Source: Microbispora hainanensis
GTDB taxonomy: Bacteria > Actinomycetota > Actinomycetes > Streptosporangiales > Streptosporangiaceae
DNA: 64,000 bases
Direction: 5' to 3'
NCBI RefSeq assembly: GCF_036186745.1
Contig: NZ_CP108086.1
Span: 6,944,001 to 7,008,000 of the forward strand
Shown here: in pieces, positions 33,197 to 40,585 of the stretch
How positions within the stretch are numbered: the stretch's first letter is position 1
Layout of the letters: each line of letters starts with the position of its first letter
Notes under the pieces: generated by a model
What the model was told of the DNA's origin: nothing
Databases searched by the model: none
The model's input: the letters and a program-made list of their open reading frames with translations, nothing else
Translations under genes and position numbers: made by a program

Positions 33197-34594
33197 TCAG
33201 ACACGGGTCCATTTCTGGTTGTTCTGGCCGTTGCAGGTCCAGATGATGACCTTGCTGCCGTTGGCGGTGCCGTTGTTGTAGACGTCGAGGCACTTGTCGG
33301 CGCCGACGGCGGTGATGGAGCCGTCGGAGTTGAACCGCCACTTCTGGTTGTTCTGGCCGTTGCAGTCCCAGATGATCACGCTGGTGCCGTCGGCCGTGCC
33401 CGCGCCGTTGACGTCCAGGCACTTGTTGCCATAGACGCGCAGCTCACCGGCGCTGGTGGAGGTCCACTGCTGGTTGGACTGCCCGTTGCAGTCCCAGACC
33501 TGCACCGCCGCGCCGTTGGCCTGTGACACCCCGGTGACGTCCAGGCACCGCCCCGACCCCACGCCCCTGAGCGCGCTCGTGCTCCCCGACGGCGACGACG
33601 GAGACGGAGACGGAGAAGGTGACGTCGGCGGAGACGGAGAAGGTGACGTCGGCGGGGTCGTCTGGAACTGCGTCAGGAACTTCCATGCCTCGGCCGAGGT
33701 CCAGGTCCGCCAGCCCTCACAGGAGCACCCGTCTATCGGACCCGGGGTGTGGCCCCCGTCGAACGCCGCCCAGACGACCGGATAGCCGGACCGGCACCCC
33801 GAATAGGCGGTGACGATGTGGCTCCGGCTGCCCGACCCCGGCTCGGGCGGATTCTGTGCGGTGCAGCCGTTGTTCCTGACGAACCTGTCGCGCAGCCCTC
33901 GCCCCTGCGAGATGTTGAGCACCGGGTCGCCGATGCCGTGCACTCCCATGTACGCGATGGGCTGGGTGCCGCCGTCGCACCCGCTGAGCTGGGCGCCGGA
34001 GTAGACCACGACCGCGCGGAAGACCGTCGCCCGGGCGCAGGCGAGCGCGTAGCTCATGCCGCCGCCGTAGCTGAAGCCCGTGGAGAAGATCTGGTCGGTG
34101 TCGACGCACAGGCCGGCTTCGATCTGCCGGAGCATGTCGTCGACGAAGGTCAGGTCCTGGCCGTTGGGGTTGGCCCAGCCGTTGTTGTTGCCCTGCGGCG
34201 CGACGAAGATCGTGCTGTTGTTCTCGGCGTCCGCGAGGCGCCTGAGCCCGTAGTACGACCAGTTGTACCCGTCGGTCCCGCCCGAGTCGACGTCGTTGGC
34301 GGTGCCGCCGTTCCAGTGGAACCCGAAGACCAGACGGTAGGGATGGTTGCTGTCGTAACCGGAGGGCACCCGCAGGATGTAGCTGCGATTCTGGCCGCCG
34401 CTCGCGATCGAGTGCGTGCCGCTCGCCAGTGCCGGGGCCTTGCCGCATCCGGCGGTCCCGGCGGCGGCCGCGGCGACCGCGCTGCTGTGCGTGGGCGGCG
34501 TGGTTCCGGCGAGCGCCGCACCCGCCGTTCCCAGGGCGACGAGCGCCGCCGCCGCGATGGCGGCGAAGAAGGATTTTCGGTTCAACGTGCTCAA
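33197..34594 (-). CDS. Secreted CE1 feruloyl/acetyl-xylan esterase with CBM13
   Basis: 465 residues. Signal peptide to about residue 30 (GAALA-G). Alpha/beta-hydrolase of the feruloyl-esterase type with S175 in TGFSYGGGM, probable acid D223 in IGDPV, and H282 in DGGHTPGP; several Cys suggest disulphides. A Ser-Pro/Thr linker is followed by a CBM13 whose DNA is almost identical, in inverted orientation, to that of the gene ending at 40399. Minus-strand neighbour of GH59 and GH54, probably in one regulatory group. Feruloyl esterases cut ferulate from arabinose side chains, which fits the adjacent arabinofuranosidase. Confidence 0.88.
   Translation of the reverse strand: MSTLNRKSFFAAIAAAALVALGTAGAALAGTTPPTHSSAVAAAAAGTAGCGKAPALASGTHSIASGGQNRSYILRVPSGYDSNHPYRLVFGFHWNGGTANDVDSGGTDGYNWSYYGLRRLADAENNSTIFVAPQGNNNGWANPNGQDLTFVDDMLRQIEAGLCVDTDQIFSTGFSYGGGMSYALACARATVFRAVVVYSGAQLSGCDGGTQPIAYMGVHGIGDPVLNISQGRGLRDRFVRNNGCTAQNPPEPGSGSRSHIVTAYSGCRSGYPVVWAAFDGGHTPGPIDGCSCEGWRTWTSAEAWKFLTQFQTTPPTSPSPSPPTSPSPSPSPSSPSGSTSALRGVGSGRCLDVTGVSQANGAAVQVWDCNGQSNQQWTSTSAGELRVYGNKCLDVNGAGTADGTSVIIWDCNGQNNQKWRFNSDGSITAVGADKCLDVYNNGTANGSKVIIWTCNGQNNQKWTRV
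33200..33612 (-). repeat. CBM13-linker DNA cassette, inverted copy
   Basis: About 410 bp encoding the Ser-Pro linker end and the whole CBM13 of the CE1 gene. Compared base by base with the complement of 39987-40399, I count roughly eight differences, that is about 98 percent identity. It is far closer than the catalytic parts of the genes, which are unrelated. Confidence 0.85.
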
Positions 34595-34614
34595 CTCCCT
34601 TTTCGCGGGCGGGG

Positions 34615-36144
34615 TCAGCGGTAGCCGGCGGCGACGATGTCGGCCTGCACGGCGTTCTCGGTCGCGTCGGAGGGATAGCCGGAGACCATCGCGCCCTCGT
34701 AGAAGGTCCCGGCGCTGAGGTTGGCGCCGCCGTCGGGCTTGCAGCAGTCGCCGCCGCTGCCCAGGACGATCGCGCCCTGCTTCTTCATGGGGCTGTAGCC
34801 CGGGGGAAGCGCGCCGTCATAGAGGGTGTAGAGGCTGCCGGACTGCGCGTTGCTGCCCTTGATGGCGAAGCGCGACGTTCCGTTGTTCTTCAGCGTCGCG
34901 GTGACGAACTTGCTGGTGAACGCCCGCTGGTTGGGGTTCCACGACTGGCTGCCACCGGGGTAGAGCCCCCATTCGAGGTCGGCCTGCACCCAGGGACCGG
35001 AGCCGGAGCAGCCGCCGAACCAGCAGCTCGTGCCGAAGTAGATGGCGTCCATCGCCCCGGCGGCGTCGGCCTTCCTGGTCGTCTCGCTGTTGCCGTAGTC
35101 GAAGCAGCAGCCGCTGTTGACGTGGGTGCCGCTGGTCACCATGTACATGCCCTCGGGCGCGGTCCCGGTCGGCACGCCGGTCAGGTGACCGTCACGCCAA
35201 TAGCTGTTACCGGGGTTGATGTAGAGGGAGTAGGCCTTGTTGCCGCCCACCGACAGCGACTCGGTGGTGGCGATCGCGGGCTTGCTCTGCGGCGAGCCGG
35301 GCACCACGCTCGACCCCTGATACCACAGGTCGTTGCCGCGCCCGGACTGGTCGTACACGACAGTGATGACGCAGGTAGTGCCGGCGCAGAAGGAGTCCTG
35401 CGCCGCGGCGTCGGCGGTGCCGCCCGTGGTCAGCACGCCGATGTTCCTGGTCGCGTTGTCGGAGGAGCGCCGCACCTGGTAGAGGTTGCCGCTGTAGTTC
35501 GCGTACAGGGCGCGGGTCGTGCTGTGCGCGGCCACGCACGGCGTGCCCCCGGAGGCGTAGATGTCGCACGGGCGCGAGCCGGGCGGCGGCGGGCTCGGCG
35601 AGGTGGTGGGCCCGCCTCCGGCGGCCGACCACTTCTGGTTGCTCTGCCCGTTGCAGGTCCACAGGATGACGGCGGTGCCGTTGGCGGTGCCGGCGTGGTC
35701 CACGTCGAGGCACAGCCCCGACTGCACGCCGCTGATCGACCCGTCGGAGTTCTGCCGCCACTTCTGGTTGTTCTGGCCGTTGCACGACCAGATGATCACC
35801 TTCGTGCCCGGCGACGTTCCCTGGCCGTACGCGTCCACGCACCGCGTGCCGCCGAACGTCCGCAGCTCACCCGCCGAGGTGAACTCGAACGCCTGGTTGG
35901 CCTGGCCGTTGCAGTCCCAGATCTGCAGGCTCGTGCCCAGCGCGTCGGTGTTGCCCGCCACGTCGAGGCAGCGCCCCGACTGTGCGCCGACCAGCGGCGC
36001 CGTCGCTGCCGACGCCGGCGCCGACCAGGCCAGGGCGGTGGCGAGGAGGGCCGCGAGCGCTGCGACGAGGCAGGCCGCGACGGCCGCCGGTGAGCGACGC
36101 CCGCGAGCCGTACGGCCCGATGGGTCAACGGACGAAGAACGCAT
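34615..36144 (-). CDS. Secreted GH54 alpha-L-arabinofuranosidase with N-terminal CBM13
   Basis: 509 residues. Signal peptide to about residue 46 (ASA-A), CBM13 at about 48-175, a short Pro/Ser linker, then the ArabFuran catalytic domain at about 190-509, beginning PCDIYASGGTPCVAAHSTTR. E391 in DLEWGLYPG is the probable nucleophile by analogy with Aspergillus AbfB, and VLGSGGDCC is near the acid/base region. Fungal GH54 enzymes carry a C-terminal CBM42; here that is absent and a CBM13 sits at the N-terminus, a reversed modular order compared with the other genes. ATG 36144 follows AAGGAGTGAAAGCA. Upstream lie two operator types. Confidence 0.88.
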   Translation of the reverse strand: MRSSSVDPSGRTARGRRSPAAVAACLVAALAALLATALAWSAPASAATAPLVGAQSGRCLDVAGNTDALGTSLQIWDCNGQANQAFEFTSAGELRTFGGTRCVDAYGQGTSPGTKVIIWSCNGQNNQKWRQNSDGSISGVQSGLCLDVDHAGTANGTAVILWTCNGQSNQKWSAAGGGPTTSPSPPPPGSRPCDIYASGGTPCVAAHSTTRALYANYSGNLYQVRRSSDNATRNIGVLTTGGTADAAAQDSFCAGTTCVITVVYDQSGRGNDLWYQGSSVVPGSPQSKPAIATTESLSVGGNKAYSLYINPGNSYWRDGHLTGVPTGTAPEGMYMVTSGTHVNSGCCFDYGNSETTRKADAAGAMDAIYFGTSCWFGGCSGSGPWVQADLEWGLYPGGSQSWNPNQRAFTSKFVTATLKNNGTSRFAIKGSNAQSGSLYTLYDGALPPGYSPMKKQGAIVLGSGGDCCKPDGGANLSAGTFYEGAMVSGYPSDATENAVQADIVAAGYR

Positions 36145-36404
36145 TGCTTTCACTCCTTGGGGGGAAGGCACAGCGGCCTTGGGGAAAGACCGGCGAGAAG
36201 GCATGGCGAAGACAGCCACGTGCTGAATCCGGGCGGACTCGCCGGAGCCGGCGAAAGGCGGTCGTGTCCCATGCGATGGGTCGCCGACGGGCGACTGTGA
36301 GAACGGCCATGCCCGTGGCGTGGGAGACCGAGACGATCCCGGGTCCTGGTCGCGGACCCGATCCGCGCGAAGGCGCATGTACGCGAGGAGGGGTCAGGGG
36401 TCCA

Positions 36405-36416
36405 CGAACCGATTCG
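36405..36416. promoter_or_regulatory. CGAACCGATTCG operator upstream of GH54
   Basis: Identical to the sites at 24311 and 26336, placing the arabinofuranosidase under the same LacI-type control. Confidence 0.55.
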
Positions 36417-36495
36417 CCTCGGCCGGGGTGCCGGAACTTTCCGGAGCTCTCCGGAAACTCGGCCCCTGCTGCCTCCTGGCACTGGGCACGCGCCG

Positions 36496-36509
36496 TGTTA
36501 GCGCTAACA
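36496..36509. promoter_or_regulatory. TGTTAGCGCTAACA operator, second copy
   Basis: Perfect 14-bp palindrome identical to 27861-27874, in an AT-richer stretch. It links GH54 and the SGNH esterase to one further LacI-type regulator. Confidence 0.65.
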
Positions 36510-36756
36510 AATCGCCAGAGCGTCGATCCTTCCTGCCGGCGGATTGGGGGGTGGCGGGATGCTGCGAAGCAAATACGACCGTCCGATGCCTGTCAAGAGC
36601 CCCGTTTCCCGCGATTCAGGCCAGGGTGAGCACCTGCGGCCCCTTCCCCGTGCTCACAGCAGGGCACGCTCGCGATCTCCCGCCGGCCCGCGCGCATGAA
36701 AGATTCACCGGCCGTCATCCGCCGCCCGCCCCGCGCCCCGGGTGGGCCGTCTGCGT

Positions 36757-36768
36757 CGAAACGATTCG
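36757..36768. promoter_or_regulatory. CGAAACGATTCG palindrome near the fadR end
   Basis: Fifth member of the CGAA-N-CGATTCG set, differing at one central base. It lies 25 bases beyond the FadR stop and about 610 bases from the GH54 start, so it may be an auxiliary site for DNA looping or a chance match. Confidence 0.35.
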
Positions 36769-36793
36769 CCTCAGCAGTTCACACAGGATGGTC

Positions 36794-37534
36794 TCAGCTG
36801 GCCGGGGAGAACAGGCGCTGCTGGATCTCCTTGCGATAGTCGTCCAGCGTGGCGTCGATGTGCGCGGCGGCGGCGTGGGCCGCCGCCTCGGGATCACCGG
36901 CGCGGATGGCCTGGTGGATGGCCTCGTGTTCCTCGACGGCCTTCGCCGCGTGCCCGCCCACCGAACCGCGCAGCCCGATGATCGCCGACTGGGCCTGTAG
37001 CCGGCGGGCCTCCCGCACCGCGATCTGCAGGAACATGTTGTGCGAGGCCGTGGCGATGGCGGAGTGGAAGGCGTCGTCGCCCTCGTTGAACAGGTCCTCG
37101 CGTCCGGTCTCGAACCCTCGGCGGCAGACGGCGGCCGCGTCCTCGATGGCCCGCAGCTCCGCGGGGGCGGCGCGGCGGGCGGCCAGCCGGCTGGTCTCCA
37201 TCTCCTGCGCCCGCCGGAACTCGAACAGCATGTAGACGTGGTCCAGGTCGGTGGGGAGGAAGAACGACGCGAACCGACCGGCGCCGAGCATCCCCTCGTC
37301 GTCGGCCACGTAGAGGCCGCGGCCCTTCTGCGCGCGCACCCGGCCCAGCGCGGAGAGGATCTTCACCGCCTCGCGGACGACGGTGCGGCTGGTTCCCAGC
37401 TGCCTGGCCAGGTCGTTCTCGGTCGGCATGCGGTCGCCCGGACGCAGGCCCAGCCGGGCGATGAGCTCCAGCACCTGCTCGGCCGCAACCTCGTAGCCGG
37501 GCCGATAGCCGCCCTCACGCGGGGTGTCGGTCAC
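36794..37534 (-). CDS. GntR/FadR-family regulator
   Basis: 246 residues from GTG 37534, preceded by AAGGAGCACC. The N-terminal winged helix includes PTENDLARQLGTSRTVVREAVKIL and the wing RVRAQKGRGLYV. The C-terminal FCD domain of about 150 residues has the metal/effector residues spread over EFRRAQEMETSRLAA, DDAFHSAIATASHN and EHEAIHQAIRAGD. FCD regulators respond to sugar acids and other carboxylates. It is divergent from the beta-helix hydrolase at 37955, with a palindrome between them. Confidence 0.9.
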   Translation of the reverse strand: MTDTPREGGYRPGYEVAAEQVLELIARLGLRPGDRMPTENDLARQLGTSRTVVREAVKILSALGRVRAQKGRGLYVADDEGMLGAGRFASFFLPTDLDHVYMLFEFRRAQEMETSRLAARRAAPAELRAIEDAAAVCRRGFETGREDLFNEGDDAFHSAIATASHNMFLQIAVREARRLQAQSAIIGLRGSVGGHAAKAVEEHEAIHQAIRAGDPEAAAHAAAAHIDATLDDYRKEIQQRLFSPAS

Positions 37535-37954
37535 GGTGCTCCTTCCTCGCGATCTCAGCAAAAGTATGACTCCGCACGTGCCGACGCCCGCCGGCCGCCG
37601 GGGATGGCGTGCCGATGAGTACGAAACATTCTGGCGTTTCACCTGAAACGTTTAGTTCGTGCGGCCATGGCGATATGCGTTCGCACTGGTCAGCACGGTT
37701 ATCGGCATTACGGCGAGATGACGCGTGCATGCCGGCCAGGAAAATAAGTGTGCTCAAGGTCTTGACGGGTCTCGGTGCCGCAACCGTAATTGGAAGCTGA
37801 GCACCCGGAGGAACCCTTCTTCCGGGCCCTGCGGCTGTACCACACGGCGGGTGTGTGGAGGCGCGCCGCATGCCTCCGCACCGTGGTCGGCCACGTCGGC
37901 TTCCATCGCCTCGCTCCACCCCGATCCCTCGTGGTGCCGGGTGAGGCCGCCCCC
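37535..37954. other. 420-bp divergent promoter region
   Basis: The part from 37560 to 37800 is clearly less GC-rich than the genes around it. It contains the palindrome CGTTTCA-CC-TGAAACG (37635-37650) and a possible promoter with TTGACG at 37762-37767 and an AT-rich box near 37785. The open frame extending from 37790 into the hydrolase is probably not translated before 37955. Confidence 0.5.
37635..37650. promoter_or_regulatory. Candidate FadR operator
   Basis: CGTTTCA-CC-TGAAACG is a perfect 16-bp inverted repeat about 100 bases upstream of the FadR start. A second GAAAC half-site lies at 37623-37627. The position fits autoregulation and control of the divergent hydrolase. Confidence 0.5.
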
Positions 37955-40399
37955 ATGGAGAAGCACGTGACCGATCGGATCGAGCATCCGTCCCCACCGG
38001 TCGCGGTGTCGAGACCGCTTCTGGCCGTCCTCGTCATCGCGGCGCTGACCATGGCGATGACCATGGTCGCGCCGGCCACCGCGGCCCGCGCCGCCACCAC
38101 GACCCTCTACGTCTCGCCCTCGGGCACCGGCAGCACCTGTTCGTCCGCACAGCCGTGCTCGCTGCCGGGCGCGCAGACGGCGGTGCGGTCGCGCAACGGC
38201 TCCATGTCGGGAGACATCGTCGTTCAGCTCGCCGACGGGGTCTACCGGCTCTCCGCGCCACTGCGGCTGACCGCCGCCGACTCCGGCACCAACGGATATC
38301 AGGTCATATGGCAGGCGGCCCCGTCGGCGCATCCCGTCATCAGCGGCGCCCGGGCGGTCACCGGCTGGACGCTCGCCGACCAGGCGAAGAACATCTGGCA
38401 GGCCAACGTCGGCACCGGGATCGACACCCGGCAGCTGTACGTCGACGGCGCCCTCGCCACGCGTGCCCGCACCCAGGTGAACCGGTCGGACTTCACCGCC
38501 ACCGGCTCGGGGCTGAGGTTCGGCAACGGCACGCTGAGCTACCTGAACAACCTGGCCAGGCAGAACCGGGTCGAGCTGGAGAGCATCGGTTCGTTCACCG
38601 ACCGATACGTGCGGGTGCAGAGCATCGGCGGCAACTTCATCACGATGCAGCAGCCCGGCTGGAACAACAACATCTTCGGCTACGACGTGTTCACCAGCCC
38701 GCACCGGGCGGGCCCGCTCTACATCGAGAACGCCTACGAGTTCCTCGACTCGCCGGGTGAGTGGTACATCGACCCCACGACCGGCGTGCTCTCCTACATC
38801 CCGCTCTCCGGGCAGAACATGAGCAGCACCAGCGTGGAGCTGCCGGTGCTGCAGTCGCTGGTGAACGTCGGCGGCACCTACGACGCGCCGGCGCACCACA
38901 TCACGTTCAGCGGCATCACCTTCAGCGGCACCAGCTGGCTGGGCCCCAGCGGCAACCAGGGCTTCGCCGACCAGCAGACCGGCGCCTACATCGCGGGCAA
39001 CTGGAACTGGCCGGGCGACCTGCCGAACTCCTGCCAGGAGGGCTGCCGGCAGTTCGAGGCCACCAGGCCGAACTGGTATCAGATGCCCGCGGCGGTGCAG
39101 GTGTCGGCGGCCGACCACATCACCTTCACCGACTCGCGGTTCCTCAACCTGGGCCAGACGGCGGTGGGCATCGGCAACGACGCCAACGCGCACGCCAGCG
39201 GCGTCGGCCTGGGCGCCCGTGACATCACGGTCACCCGGTCCGAGATCGCCCGCAGCTCGGCCGGCGGCATCGTGGTCGGGGGCGTGCGCGCCGACGCCCA
39301 CCATCCCAGTGACCAGCGGATGGTCAACCGCGACATCACCATCACCGACAACCGCATCCACGACCTCGGGCTGGACTACCGGGGCGTCGTCTCGGTCCTG
39401 ACCACGTACGTCACCACCACCGACGTGTCCCACAACGAGGTCTACAACATGCCCTACACCGGCATGTCGATCGGCTACGGGTGGGGCGCCAACGAGCCGG
39501 GCGGCAGCACACAGTACGCCAACCGGGGTCTGTACGACTACCAGCCGCGCTACACCACCGCCACGACCGCGTCGGGCAACCGGCTCGTCGGCAACTACGT
39601 GCACGACGTCATGCAGCAGATGACCGACGGCGGATGCATCTACACACTGTCGTGGAACCCGAACGCGCTGATCAGCGACAACTACTGCCTGCGGACCAAC
39701 GGCTGGTTCGGGCTCTACTTCGACGAAGGCTCCAAGTACTACACCGTCAGGAACAACGTCTTCTCGAACACCGGCACCTGGGCCACCGCCAACTACTGGG
39801 GTGGCGAGAACATGGGCAACTTCACCGTCACGGGCAACTGGTCGACGAACGGCAGCACCAACATCACCAACGGTGACCGCGGCAACGTCGTCGGCAACAA
39901 CGTGACCGTCGCCAACGGTCAGTGGCCGTCGGGTGCTCAGTCCGTGATCGCCTCCGCCGGACCCGGGAACGGCACGTCGACGCCCTCTCCGTCTCCGTCG
40001 TCGCCGTCGGGGAGCACGAGCGCGCTCAGAGGTGTGGGGTCGGGGCGGTGCCTGGACGTCACCGGGGTGTCGCAGGCCAACGGCGCGGCGGTGCAGGTCT
40101 GGGACTGCAACGGGCAGTCCAACCAGCAGTGGACCTCCACCAGCGCCGGTGAGCTGCGCGTCTACGGCAACAAGTGCCTGGACGTCAACGGCGCGGGAAC
40201 GGCCGACGGCACCAGCGTGATCATCTGGGACTGCAACGGCCAGAACAACCAGAAGTGGCGGTTCAACTCCGACGGCTCCATCACCGCCGTCGGCGCGAAC
40301 AAGTGCCTCGACGTCTACAACAACGGCACCGCCAACGGCAGCAAGGTCATCATCTGGACCTGCAACGGCCAGAACAACCAGAAATGGACCCGCGTCTGA
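37955..40399 (+). CDS. Secreted right-handed beta-helix glycosidase with CBM13
   Basis: About 814 residues from ATG 37955 (MEKHVTDRIEHP); GTG 37967 is an alternative. Signal segment near residues 25-50 (LLAVLVIAALTMAMTM to ARA). The large parallel beta-helix region (about 50-665) starts TTTLYVSPSGTGSTCSSAQP and has many short repeats of the ITVTRSEI type. A Ser-Pro linker and CBM13 follow. The N-terminal half resembles proteins placed near GH141/GH120-type beta-helix hydrolases; I cannot decide the family. A shorter paralogue without CBM13 lies at 46464. Probably regulated by the divergent FadR protein. Confidence 0.78.
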   Translation: MEKHVTDRIEHPSPPVAVSRPLLAVLVIAALTMAMTMVAPATAARAATTTLYVSPSGTGSTCSSAQPCSLPGAQTAVRSRNGSMSGDIVVQLADGVYRLSAPLRLTAADSGTNGYQVIWQAAPSAHPVISGARAVTGWTLADQAKNIWQANVGTGIDTRQLYVDGALATRARTQVNRSDFTATGSGLRFGNGTLSYLNNLARQNRVELESIGSFTDRYVRVQSIGGNFITMQQPGWNNNIFGYDVFTSPHRAGPLYIENAYEFLDSPGEWYIDPTTGVLSYIPLSGQNMSSTSVELPVLQSLVNVGGTYDAPAHHITFSGITFSGTSWLGPSGNQGFADQQTGAYIAGNWNWPGDLPNSCQEGCRQFEATRPNWYQMPAAVQVSAADHITFTDSRFLNLGQTAVGIGNDANAHASGVGLGARDITVTRSEIARSSAGGIVVGGVRADAHHPSDQRMVNRDITITDNRIHDLGLDYRGVVSVLTTYVTTTDVSHNEVYNMPYTGMSIGYGWGANEPGGSTQYANRGLYDYQPRYTTATTASGNRLVGNYVHDVMQQMTDGGCIYTLSWNPNALISDNYCLRTNGWFGLYFDEGSKYYTVRNNVFSNTGTWATANYWGGENMGNFTVTGNWSTNGSTNITNGDRGNVVGNNVTVANGQWPSGAQSVIASAGPGNGTSTPSPSPSSPSGSTSALRGVGSGRCLDVTGVSQANGAAVQVWDCNGQSNQQWTSTSAGELRVYGNKCLDVNGAGTADGTSVIIWDCNGQNNQKWRFNSDGSITAVGANKCLDVYNNGTANGSKVIIWTCNGQNNQKWTRV
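39987..40399 (+). repeat. CBM13-linker DNA cassette, direct copy
   Basis: Partner of the inverted copy at 33200-33612. Related but more diverged cassettes are at about 28755-29130, 43070-43453 and 44990-45365. The pair flanks the GH54 and fadR genes and could drive inversion of about 6.4 kb or gene conversion. Confidence 0.85.
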
Positions 40400-40524
40400 C
40401 ACCCCCAGCCTGACACCGTCCGGGCACGTGCCGTCGCCGGGGTGATCCCTCGTCCCGCGACGGCCGCACGTGACGCCTCGGCGAAAAACCCCGCGGAAAC
40501 CCGGCAGAAACCCCGCGAAGACCC

Positions 40525-40554
40525 GGCAGCAGCGCGGCGGCGCGCGCTGCTGCC
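40525..40554 (+). terminator. Hairpin terminator after the beta-helix gene
   Basis: 12-bp stem, GGCAGCAGCGCG paired with 40543-40554, six-base loop. It is preceded by a 22-bp tandem repeat (40486-40507 and 40508-40529, two mismatches) of AAACCCCGCG type. Confidence 0.6.
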
Positions 40555-40585
40555 CTGACCGATCGACCTGTGAGAAAGGAAACCG

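Larger units (their letters stand above)
36145..36793. other. 649-bp intergenic region rich in operators
   Basis: It lies between the GH54 start and the end of the FadR gene. I see no gene. It contains CGAACCGATTCG at 36405-36416, TGTTAGCGCTAACA at 36496-36509 and CGAAACGATTCG at 36757-36768. The distance from the palindromes to the GH54 ATG (260-350 bases) implies either a long leader or an undetected short transcript. Confidence 0.6.
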
